In this document: in pieces, positions 55,358 through 63,041 of the stretch
Layout: every line of letters begins with the position of its first letter
Numbering within the stretch: the stretch's first letter is position 1
Source of the DNA: an uncultured Ruminococcus sp.
GTDB taxonomy: Bacteria > Bacillota > Clostridia > Oscillospirales > Ruminococcaceae
Direction of reading: 5' to 3'
Assembly: GCF_947301925.1 (NCBI RefSeq)
Contig: NZ_CAMYUE010000002.1
Location: forward strand, 124,001-188,000
Length of the DNA stretch: 64,000 bases
Translations under genes and position numbers: made by a program
Notes under the pieces: model-generated
Seen by the model: only the letters and a program-made list of their open reading frames with translations
Database searches by the model: none
What the model was told of the DNA's origin: nothing

Positions 55358-56653
55358 TCAATCATATGTATATGTAAGATTGAATTTCGATGATTTAAGT
55401 CCCATCATCATTGAGAAGGGGTAGCCCTTTGCGTAGGTCTGTCCGTCAATGAGGACGTCGGTGACATAGCCTGTCTCGTCTGAGTATACAGGCTGGATCC
55501 AGTTGCCCGGATCATCGGAAAGGGTGATGTTGTAGGCTGTTTCCAGCTTCTTCTTCACGGTCTCCGCGCTCATATATGTAACTGTTCCCCAGTGGGGATC
55601 AAAGGCTGCGTCGTAATCGCTGGGCACGCTTCTGAGGTAGGGATAATCCGCATAGAACACCTCATAGCAGTTTGCCGAGCAGCCTCCGCTGGAAGCGGAG
55701 AATACGGTCAGCGCATAGTTGTCGTCGTAGTAAAGCGCCTCGCCAAGCACCTCCTCACAGGCGTCTATGACAACCTGGGGCGGATTGGGCTTGCCTCTGA
55801 GGTCCTTTGAGTCGTCGCCGTTATACTTTATATAAGTATATACCGCAACTGCCTGTGCCTTGATAGCCTCGTAGGAGAAGCTTCCTCCCACCTCTCTGTT
55901 GACTATCTCGGATACTACTTTAAGAGTATCGCCCGCAGGCTCGTGAGCTATGGTGAGCTCCTCCTCATCGGTGAGGCCTGTATTCATAAGATATGTTCCG
56001 GGATAATAGTGGAACAGGATATCCTGATATGTCCAGCCTGCATAGGCCGCATAGAAGTTGGCGCCGTTCTGGCTCATGCCGACTCCGTGTCCCCAGCCGT
56101 AGGTCACAAATGCGAACTCTCCGGGCTGTGCCGCTATGCTGGGATCGGGCTGCGACTCGGGGATATCTCCCACATAGGCGCCCGAGGTCTTGAGCTCGAC
56201 AGCCGTAGGCTCCTTGCTCCTGCTCTTTGCGGCATTCTTTGACAGAGTAGGCGTACCCTTTCTGAGTGCGCTCTTTTTCTTTGCGATCTCTTCCTCAAGA
56301 GCCTTGCGTTCCTCCTCGGAGAGACCCTTGAAGGGATCGGCGGGCTCGCCCACCTTTGCCATTTCAGGCGTTGCAAGCTCATAGCTTATAAGCGACAGAC
56401 TGGAATCGTATTCGCTGATATCAGCCTTCACCCAGTCCTCGGGCATCTGCTGCTCGTCCTCGGCCGTTTCGGCTCCGGCAGCGGAAGAAGCCTCCGTTTT
56501 ATCAGCTGCCGTGGTATCCTCCGCAGTTGCAGTTACCGCCGTGGTTTCCCCGGTATCGGTACTGTCCGCAGTTTTCATACCCGTTGTGCCCGAGATAACA
56601 AGTACTCCCGAGACAGCAGCTGCTGCGCGTTTAAGCAATTTCTGCTTTTCCAT
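55358..56653 (-). CDS. SpoIID/LytB-domain protein with circularly permuted block order
   Basis: A 431-residue exported protein. An N-terminal membrane segment (about 8-27) is followed by a Thr/Ala/Glu-rich linker (to about 165). SpoIID-type proteins are glycan hydrolases (lytic transglycosylases acting on peptidoglycan). All their conserved blocks are here, but out of order: GWGHGVGMSQNGA (His189) and HYYPGTYL, normally C-terminal, come first; then NREVGG with the probable catalytic Glu254, EAIKAQAVAVYTY, FSASSGGCSA, YPYLRSV and the final GLKSSKFNL. A permuted fold could still close. It is downstream of two sortases; no sorting signal is visible. Confidence 0.82.
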   Translation of the reverse strand: MEKQKLLKRAAAAVSGVLVISGTTGMKTADSTDTGETTAVTATAEDTTAADKTEASSAAGAETAEDEQQMPEDWVKADISEYDSSLSLISYELATPEMAKVGEPADPFKGLSEEERKALEEEIAKKKSALRKGTPTLSKNAAKSRSKEPTAVELKTSGAYVGDIPESQPDPSIAAQPGEFAFVTYGWGHGVGMSQNGANFYAAYAGWTYQDILFHYYPGTYLMNTGLTDEEELTIAHEPAGDTLKVVSEIVNREVGGSFSYEAIKAQAVAVYTYIKYNGDDSKDLRGKPNPPQVVIDACEEVLGEALYYDDNYALTVFSASSGGCSANCYEVFYADYPYLRSVPSDYDAAFDPHWGTVTYMSAETVKKKLETAYNITLSDDPGNWIQPVYSDETGYVTDVLIDGQTYAKGYPFSMMMGLKSSKFNLTYTYD

Positions 56654-56702
56654 AACGATCTCCTTTTAAAAACATAAGGTCAGTTCACTTTTACGGATAT
56701 AA

Positions 56703-57683
56703 TCAGTCGTTCTTTTGGGGCGTGTCATGCTCGGCTGCTTCTTTCTCTTTTTCCTGCTGAGCCTTCGTCCATGCCTCCGTGTGCTGTATAGTTGTCATGT
56801 CTCCTGCGACCTCGCCCTCCCTGAGTTTTCTTGCCACTACGAGGAAGCGTGAATTGTCCTCGTCCGCATAGCAGGTGGAAAGGGTAAGCAGCTGGTCGCC
56901 GTATTTTACGTCAACTCCCGTATCAAGCAGCTGTCTGCTGCGGCAGTTGTCAATGTAGAAATTGAATTCTTCCTCTGAATCCAGCTCCTCCATGTTCCAG
57001 TAATGGAAGTCTGTTGCATTGTAGCTTCCGCTGGTTATAAGGAAGGCGAAGATAACATAATCGTATTCCTTATAGTTGGAGCTGTACTGTATAAAGGGAC
57101 TTGCCTTGTAGAACTCGAAGTCCTGACGGTACCGTCTGAGGCAGCCCATCATATTGCCGTTCCACATGGCGTGTCCGTATATCACCTGATTTTCGGAGTG
57201 CATACTCTCGTCGCTTCCGAAATCATCACGGTAATCAAGGTAAAGGGTGCCCTCCTGGTCGTGGTTCCTGTACAGGTCATGATCCAGATAGAAGGCGTCG
57301 GGGATATAGCCCTCGGGACCGTAGTAGGGATCGTTTTCTGCGATCTCTCCCGGATCCTTGACAACGGGATAGTCCAGCTGGAGCCCGTCTATTTTAAGCC
57401 AGCCGACGATATCCTTGTTTTCTCTGAGCAGGGACTTTGCTCTCTCTGTCCTGCCGTCCTTGGACGGGGCATAGCCGATCTTGTCAGACCAGCCGAGAGG
57501 AAGGACTCCGCTCTGCTCGGTAGAGGGCTCGGCAGTCTCTGTGATACTGCTGACCGTGGGCACATCTTCACTGCCCTTGTTCAGCAGCAGAGCGTATCCG
57601 CCCAGTCCGAGAGCAGCCGCACAAACTGCGCAGGCTGTAATGGTTTTAACTTTTTTGCTCATTGGTGATTCATCTTCCTCCAT
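56703..57683 (-). CDS. Class B-like sortase (second of a pair)
   Basis: A membrane-anchored transpeptidase of about 327 residues: one N-terminal hydrophobic segment, then a sortase barrel with catalytic His171 (IYGHAM), Cys271 (TLSTC) and Arg279 (SRFLVVAR). The spacing and the long insert before the Cys fit class B. The start is uncertain: ATG 57683 overlaps the previous stop (TGATG, translational coupling), and ATG 57662 has GGAGG 14 bases away. Its C-terminal tail is Glu/Lys-rich and outside the barrel. No substrate with a sorting motif is seen nearby. Confidence 0.9.
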   Translation of the reverse strand: MEEDESPMSKKVKTITACAVCAAALGLGGYALLLNKGSEDVPTVSSITETAEPSTEQSGVLPLGWSDKIGYAPSKDGRTERAKSLLRENKDIVGWLKIDGLQLDYPVVKDPGEIAENDPYYGPEGYIPDAFYLDHDLYRNHDQEGTLYLDYRDDFGSDESMHSENQVIYGHAMWNGNMMGCLRRYRQDFEFYKASPFIQYSSNYKEYDYVIFAFLITSGSYNATDFHYWNMEELDSEEEFNFYIDNCRSRQLLDTGVDVKYGDQLLTLSTCYADEDNSRFLVVARKLREGEVAGDMTTIQHTEAWTKAQQEKEKEAAEHDTPQKND

Positions 57684-59389
57684 CAACCGTACGGAACGAA
57701 TTCTCCGTCAGGATCGTAGCGCTCATTGGGGTGAGCCTGATAGTACATAGTGGGCCACTTGATATTGGGGTTGGGTCTGCTGTTCTGTGTGCCCGCCTTT
57801 GGATCCTCGCCGTCCCTTACACGTCTTGCCATTATTATGAGACGGCCTGCCTCCTCGTCGGGGAGGGTGGTATTGCAGGTCGAAAGAGTTATGAGCGGAT
57901 CGCCGTACTTCACATCGACGTCGTTCCAGCCGAGAGACCTCTTCTTCGCCTCGTTCACAAAGCCGTAGAACTCGTTTTCGTCAGAGAACTCCAGCTCGTT
58001 CCAGCAGTCGTACTTTGTCTCGGACTCGTCTGTTGCGTCAAGAATGAAGTAAGCAAATATCTTATATGTGTACTTCTGGTAATTGGAGCTGAGATATATG
58101 ATCGGATGCTTGCTGTAGTAATCCGCGTGTCTCTGGTACCATTTAAGGCTTCCGAACATCTGCTCATCCAGCATATTGTGTCCGTATATAACAAGGTTTC
58201 CGGAATTGGGGCACTTGAGATAGCCGTCCTCGTCCACCTCGTCGAAATGGTTCCTGAAGTCAAGGAACAGCTCGCCTGCCCTGTTCTCGCTCATGTCGAA
58301 CTTCTTGTCCAGGTACTTTGTATTGTCCTCGGACTGCATAATGGGGTTATTTATGGGAGTATCGGGGATAGTGATGACTCCGACGATATCGTGGTTCTGA
58401 TCCCAGAGCTTGCGCGCTCCGTCCAGCATACCCGAAAATCTGATCCTTGTCTCTCCGTTCTCCTCAACAGCCTCAGTGGTGGCTTCCCTGTCCTCGTAGA
58501 TGTCGTATATTTCCATTATCTCCCTGGTCTTGTGCTTGCTTGCCCACAGCTCGTAGTAATAATCACCCACGAGATATCCGCATACGAATATGGCAGCGAC
58601 AGATCCCAGGAATACTATCTTTCTTATGCACTCAGGCACGCTGTCGCCCTTTTCGGGGAGAAGTCCGCGCAGCTTCTGTGCAAAGGTCTTTTTCTTCTTC
58701 TTTTTCTTCTTTTTTACGGGAGGCTTCTGTGAGACGCCCTCCTCCTGCGCAGCCCTCATAACGGGTGCAGGCTCAAGCTTCTGCTCCTCTTTCGGAGCAG
58801 CCTCCCCGGTGAAGCGCTTCACGGGAGTGAACACAACAGTATCCTCGGCGGCGTCAGCCCGTAAAATATCAGCTGCCGACTCTGTGTGTATCTCCTCTTT
58901 GCTGAAGCTCTCATCGTTTATATTGCTTTCAGCGGCATACTGCTCCTCAGCTGCGTGATCGTCAGCGAATACATCGCCTGTGTCCGCAGGGGGCTCCGAG
59001 AAATCCTCGGTTATCCTCTCCGCTATCTCATGAAGCTCCTCCTGTGCGGGAGACTCCATGGTAGGGATGATGTCCGAGATATCGGGACCTGCTTTTTCCG
59101 CAGCGGCGGCAGCTGCTCTGGCCTCCTCGGCCGCAAGTCTTGCAGCCTCCGCCTTTTCGTGGGCAATGGCCTCGTCCAGCTCGTCAAGTATATCAGCGGC
59201 AGTGGAACTGTGTCTCGGCTCGGTGCGTCTGAGCTGCCCCAGCTTCGCCTCGGCGCGTTCCGTATCCGCCTTGTTTTCGTATGTCGTCGGAGCGACTTCC
59301 GCTTCGCCGCGGATAGACCTTCTGATAGCTCTGATCTTTTCAGCTCTGCGCTGTGCCTCGGTCATTCCGTCGGTCATCTTCTCGCTCAT
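57683..59389 (-). CDS. Class B-like sortase with a long cytoplasmic N-terminal region
   Basis: A 568-residue protein. Residues 1-245 are an extended cytoplasmic region, rich in Ala/Glu with coiled-coil character (about 75-115), ending in a run of nine Lys (about 225-233). One transmembrane helix (about 250-272) follows, then a sortase domain with His404 (IYGHNM), Cys505 (TLSTC) and Arg516 (GRLIIMARR). Typical class B sortases are about 230-260 residues, so the N-terminal part is an addition of unknown role, perhaps binding a cytoplasmic partner. It overlaps cinA upstream (TGATG) and the second sortase downstream. Confidence 0.88.
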   Translation of the reverse strand: MSEKMTDGMTEAQRRAEKIRAIRRSIRGEAEVAPTTYENKADTERAEAKLGQLRRTEPRHSSTAADILDELDEAIAHEKAEAARLAAEEARAAAAAAEKAGPDISDIIPTMESPAQEELHEIAERITEDFSEPPADTGDVFADDHAAEEQYAAESNINDESFSKEEIHTESAADILRADAAEDTVVFTPVKRFTGEAAPKEEQKLEPAPVMRAAQEEGVSQKPPVKKKKKKKKKTFAQKLRGLLPEKGDSVPECIRKIVFLGSVAAIFVCGYLVGDYYYELWASKHKTREIMEIYDIYEDREATTEAVEENGETRIRFSGMLDGARKLWDQNHDIVGVITIPDTPINNPIMQSEDNTKYLDKKFDMSENRAGELFLDFRNHFDEVDEDGYLKCPNSGNLVIYGHNMLDEQMFGSLKWYQRHADYYSKHPIIYLSSNYQKYTYKIFAYFILDATDESETKYDCWNELEFSDENEFYGFVNEAKKRSLGWNDVDVKYGDPLITLSTCNTTLPDEEAGRLIIMARRVRDGEDPKAGTQNSRPNPNIKWPTMYYQAHPNERYDPDGEFVPYG

Positions 59390-59925
59390 CAGTCCGTCCT
59401 CGCCTCCAACAGTGTTTTTTCTACGGTCTCAAAGGCAAAAGCAGCGGCGCATCTTCTGATGTTTTCCCTGCTCATGTCGCTGAGCTTCCAAAGCTCGGGC
59501 AGACACACGAATTGCCTGCCGCAGATATCGAAGCCGATATATACCGTTCCCACGGGAGTCTCGGCAGTTCCGCCCGAAGGACCTGCGATACCCGTTACCG
59601 AAATGCATACATCCGCCCCCGAGCATTCCTTCAGTCCCCTGACCATGCTCAGAGCCGTCTCCCCGCTTACCACGCCGTACTTACTGATAGTTTCGGCAGG
59701 TACGCCAAGGAACCTGGTCTTTATGCGCTCGGAATAAGTACATATCCCCAGCTCAAAGACCGCAGACGCGCCCGATACTGATGTAATAAGCTCTGAAAGA
59801 AGTCCGCCTGTACAGCTTTCCGCCGTAGCAATGGTCAGACTTTTCCGTTCTAATAATTTTACAACATTACTGACCAATTTGTCAAGTTTTTCGGCATTAC
59901 ATTCAGAAAATTTACTGCTTACCAC
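59389..59925 (-). CDS. CinA C-terminal-domain protein (nicotinamide-nucleotide amidase-like)
   Basis: A 178-residue cytoplasmic protein equal to the C-terminal deamidase domain of CinA (PncC), which converts NMN to NaMN. The signature TIATAESCTGGLLSELIT (catalytic Ser/Thr region), YSERIKTRFLGV, and VTGIAGPSGGTAETPVGTVYIG are intact. The N-terminal MoCF-like domain of full CinA is absent. Start is GTG 59925 after AAGGA. Its stop overlaps the start of the long sortase, so it is the first gene of the sortase operon although no functional tie is known. Confidence 0.92.
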   Translation of the reverse strand: MVSSKFSECNAEKLDKLVSNVVKLLERKSLTIATAESCTGGLLSELITSVSGASAVFELGICTYSERIKTRFLGVPAETISKYGVVSGETALSMVRGLKECSGADVCISVTGIAGPSGGTAETPVGTVYIGFDICGRQFVCLPELWKLSDMSRENIRRCAAAFAFETVEKTLLEARTD

Positions 59926-59995
59926 TAAATCGCCATCCTTGCTTTAGTTAATATTGTACAAATATACTGTGATGATTTTGTGAGAAAATTAAGAA

Positions 59996-61174
59996 TTATT
60001 CTCCAAAATTAAAGGTTTTCATCTCTGTGTTTTCCACAGCCTTCCGGATAAGGGGCTCGAAATCGAAGCTGTTCTGAGCCTTTTCGATATCCGCAAGCTG
60101 AGGTCTCACCTTGGGATGACGTGGAGTAAACACCGTGCAGCAGTCCTCATAGGGCAGCACAGATGTATCGAATGTGTCTATTTTACGCGCGATCTCGATG
60201 ATCTCTGTCTTGTCCATGCCTACGCAGGGACGGAACACGGGGATACGGCACACTGCGTCGGTGCAGACCATGGCTGCCATAGTCTGGCTGGCCACCTGTC
60301 CCACGCTCTCGCCCGTAATAAGTGCAAGGCAGTTGTCCTTGGCCGCAATGCGCTGGGCTATCTCCATCATGAGTCTTCTCATTATAATAGTAAAGAACTC
60401 CTCGGGGCAGTTATCCTTGATAGCCTCCTGAAGCTCCGTAAAGGGCACGCAGTAGAATGCGATTCCGCCGCAGTAGTCCGTCAGCTTCTGACAGAGGGTC
60501 TCAACCTTGAGCTGTGCGCGGTCGGAGGTATAGGGCGGGCTCACATAGTGTATGGCTGCTATGTGTACTCCGCGCTTTGCCATCATGTAGCCTGCAACGG
60601 GACTGTCGATACCGCCAGAGAGAAGAAGCAGTGCCTTGCCGCTGCTTCCCACGGGAAGTCCGCCTGCTCCCTTGATATTTTCCGCGTGAACAAAGGCGTT
60701 CTCGTCGCGTATCTCAACTGTAACGGTGACCTCGGGGTTCTTGACGTCGACCTTCAGATGAGGGAACCTCTCCAGCAGCCTGCCGCCCAGCTCCATACAT
60801 ATCTCGGGAGACTTCATGGGGAAGGCCTTGTCGGAGCGCTTTGCGTTGACCTTGAAGGTCTTTGCGCAGCTCAGTACCTCCTCAAGGTATTCATAGCTCT
60901 TGCTGCATATGTCCTCGAAGTCCTTTTCGCACACGCAGGCGCGGCAGTAGGCGGCGATACCGAATATCTTGCCCACTCTGTCCGCCACCTCGCTGAGGTC
61001 GATATCGTCATCCAGGGGAGTTATATATGTTGTGGACTGAGCGCTGGTCAGCTGAAAATGCCCCAGGGGCTTCAGTCTGCGCTTGATGTTCTTTATGAGC
61101 ATATCCTCAAAGGTCTTTTTGTTGAGGCCCTTCAGTGCCATTTCACCGTATTTTACAAGTATCAGTTCTTTCAT
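59996..61174 (-). CDS. thiI: tRNA 4-thiouridine sulfurtransferase ThiI
   Basis: A 392-residue enzyme that inserts sulfur at U8 of tRNA, and in some bacteria also feeds thiazole synthesis. A ferredoxin-like/THUMP region (about 1-165) precedes the PP-loop ATP pyrophosphatase (LLLLSGGIDSPVAGYMMAKRG). The C-terminal rhodanese domain of enterobacterial ThiI is absent, as usual in Firmicutes, so a dedicated cysteine desulfurase must deliver sulfur; one is encoded two genes upstream. Confidence 0.96.
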   Translation of the reverse strand: MKELILVKYGEMALKGLNKKTFEDMLIKNIKRRLKPLGHFQLTSAQSTTYITPLDDDIDLSEVADRVGKIFGIAAYCRACVCEKDFEDICSKSYEYLEEVLSCAKTFKVNAKRSDKAFPMKSPEICMELGGRLLERFPHLKVDVKNPEVTVTVEIRDENAFVHAENIKGAGGLPVGSSGKALLLLSGGIDSPVAGYMMAKRGVHIAAIHYVSPPYTSDRAQLKVETLCQKLTDYCGGIAFYCVPFTELQEAIKDNCPEEFFTIIMRRLMMEIAQRIAAKDNCLALITGESVGQVASQTMAAMVCTDAVCRIPVFRPCVGMDKTEIIEIARKIDTFDTSVLPYEDCCTVFTPRHPKVRPQLADIEKAQNSFDFEPLIRKAVENTEMKTFNFGE

Positions 61175-61206
61175 TTTCTTCTCCTATACTATTATAAATA
61201 TAAACG

Positions 61207-61719
61207 TCAGCCGGTATATGTATCTCCCTCGGCAGCATTGTAGTAACCGAGAACCAGCTTGTCCTGCCTCAGAGGGTGCTCATTGCTCATTTCGATAAGC
61301 TCTGAACGGCTGTAATATCTGAGCTCGCTGTCCTTTATGGGGCGACGCGCCGCCCACGCTTCGCAGGCCTTGCCGTCCTCGAACTTTACCACCCAGCAGA
61401 TCTCATGGTCGTGGATGTACTTATTTGTCATGCTCTCCGCAAGCAGCTCGCAGGGATCGTTTACCGAGCCCTTTCCCCTGATGATGTACTCCTTGTCGGC
61501 AGGCACCTTCCCGCCGTTCTCCTTGTAATATTCCTCCACCTGGAGACTTACGGCATTGAAATAGGTCTTTGCCGTTGCGTTTCTGGAGCTGACCTTTGAA
61601 CCCGTGGTCATTTTCATCTCCGCGCACAGCAGCCAGAATCCTCCCGCTGCCAGCACGGCAAGTACCACAAGAACTATGATTATTTTTTTCAACGGGTTCT
61701 TCTTTTTTTCTTCTTCCAT
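61207..61719 (-). CDS. Single-span membrane protein of unknown function between nifS-like and thiI
   Basis: A 170-residue protein: a short basic cytoplasmic start (MEEEKKKNPLKK), one transmembrane helix (about 13-32), then an extracellular domain of about 135 residues with a helix (ATAKTYFNAVSLQVEEYY) reminiscent of pilin-like proteins and a mixed second half with Cys pairs (CELL, CWVV, CEAW). I recognise no family with confidence. It starts one base after the cysteine desulfurase stop and precedes thiI by 32 bases, so it is in that operon. Confidence 0.72.
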   Translation of the reverse strand: MEEEKKKNPLKKIIIVLVVLAVLAAGGFWLLCAEMKMTTGSKVSSRNATAKTYFNAVSLQVEEYYKENGGKVPADKEYIIRGKGSVNDPCELLAESMTNKYIHDHEICWVVKFEDGKACEAWAARRPIKDSELRYYSRSELIEMSNEHPLRQDKLVLGYYNAAEGDTYTG

Positions 61720-61720
61720 A

Positions 61721-62851
61721 TTAACCCCTTACCTTTTCCATACCCTCACGGAGAGCCTCGCAGAACATATCAAGCTCCGCCTCTGTAGTCTCCGCAGTCA
61801 TGCTTATACGAAGTGCGCTGTCCGCACGCTTATCCTTAATGCCGAACTGTCCCAGAACGCCGCTCTGCTGTCCTTTTGAACAGGCCGAACCGCTGGAAAC
61901 GTATATCTCTTTGCTTTCAAGGAAGTGGAGCATTATCTCCGAGCGCTTGCCCACCGCGGATATATTCACCACATAGGGCGAGCCGTCTTCGGGAGAGTTC
62001 ACGGTCACTCCCTCAATGCCGCTGAGTTTATCGAGCAGATACGCTTTAAGTCCGCTTACCTTCTCATAGCGCTCGGTGATAGTCGGAACGAGCTTCTTCA
62101 CAGCCGCTCCGAAGGCCGCTATGAGCGGAACGCTCTCGGTACCCGAGCGTATGCCCTTTTCCTGCTTGCCGCCCGTGATGACGGGAAGTACGCGGACACC
62201 CTTCTTTATGTAAAGAGCTCCCACACCCTTGACTCCGTGTACCTTATGGGCGCTGAGGGAAATGAGGTCGGCGCAGAGGGCGCTCGCCTTTACCGGCAGC
62301 TTCATGTAGGCCTGCACGCAGTCCGTATGGGTTATGATATCGGGGAAACGGCGCTTTACAGCGGAAAAAGTCTCCTTTACAGGCAGGATATAGCCTGTCT
62401 CGTTGTTGACGTACATCATGCTGATAAGACAGGTCTCATCATCGCAGGCGCTTACAAAGTCCGCCGCATAGAAGCGGCCGTCCTCACGGGGGGATACCCT
62501 TGTGACCTCAAAGCCCCTGCTCTCAAGGTCGGAGGCTGTCTCGTCAACAGAGGGGTGCTCCACGGAGGATATGACTATCTTCTTCCGCTTTCTGCCGTAG
62601 GCTGCGGAGGCTCCGCGGAGAGCCAGATTATTGCACTCTGTGGCTCCCGAAGTGAAGTATATGCAGCCGCTGTCAGCGCCCACGGAATCCGCTATGGTCT
62701 TTCTCGCCCCGTCCATAAGGAGCTGCGCCGCAAGACCTGCACGGTGCAGCGACGAGGGATTCCCGTATTTATCCGTCATGGCTTCCACGGCAGCCGCAGC
62801 TGCTTCCCCGCAGGGCTTTGTGGTCGCCGCGTTATCAAGGTAAACTTCCAT
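61721..62851 (-). CDS. Cysteine desulfurase (NifS/IscS family)
   Basis: A 376-residue PLP enzyme that takes sulfur from cysteine as a persulfide. It shows the start VYLDNAATTKPCGEA, TSGATECNNLAL, the PLP-lysine Lys203 in SAHKVHGVKGVG, and the persulfide-carrying Cys324 in SSGSACSKG. With ThiI in the same operon, it is probably the NifZ-like partner for tRNA thiolation rather than the general Fe-S cluster enzyme; no IscU or SufU is nearby. Confidence 0.94.
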   Translation of the reverse strand: MEVYLDNAATTKPCGEAAAAAVEAMTDKYGNPSSLHRAGLAAQLLMDGARKTIADSVGADSGCIYFTSGATECNNLALRGASAAYGRKRKKIVISSVEHPSVDETASDLESRGFEVTRVSPREDGRFYAADFVSACDDETCLISMMYVNNETGYILPVKETFSAVKRRFPDIITHTDCVQAYMKLPVKASALCADLISLSAHKVHGVKGVGALYIKKGVRVLPVITGGKQEKGIRSGTESVPLIAAFGAAVKKLVPTITERYEKVSGLKAYLLDKLSGIEGVTVNSPEDGSPYVVNISAVGKRSEIMLHFLESKEIYVSSGSACSKGQQSGVLGQFGIKDKRADSALRISMTAETTEAELDMFCEALREGMEKVRG

Positions 62852-62890
62852 TATCCGTCCCCTTCATTTCATTATAGTAACGTAACTTAT

Positions 62891-62919
62891 ATTATAACAT
62901 ATCTTTATTGTAAATGCAA
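62891..62919 (-). promoter_or_regulatory. Promoter of the cysteine desulfurase-thiI operon
   Basis: Minus strand TTGCAT (62919-62914), 17 bp, TATAAT (62896-62891). Confidence 0.82.
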
Positions 62920-62976
62920 GCTGTACGGGCAAAAGGGCAACTCAGCCGAAAAATCGAAAATATATTCTGTTTTTTG

Positions 62977-63005
62977 TTGCTTTTTATGAGTTTTTGTGAT
63001 ATAAT
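62977..63005 (+). promoter_or_regulatory. Promoter of the YfhO-type gene
   Basis: TTGCTT (62977-62982), 17 bp, TATAAT (63000-63005). Confidence 0.82.
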
Positions 63006-63041
63006 CAATTTGTATATCTATTTTTAACGGAGGAAGAAACA

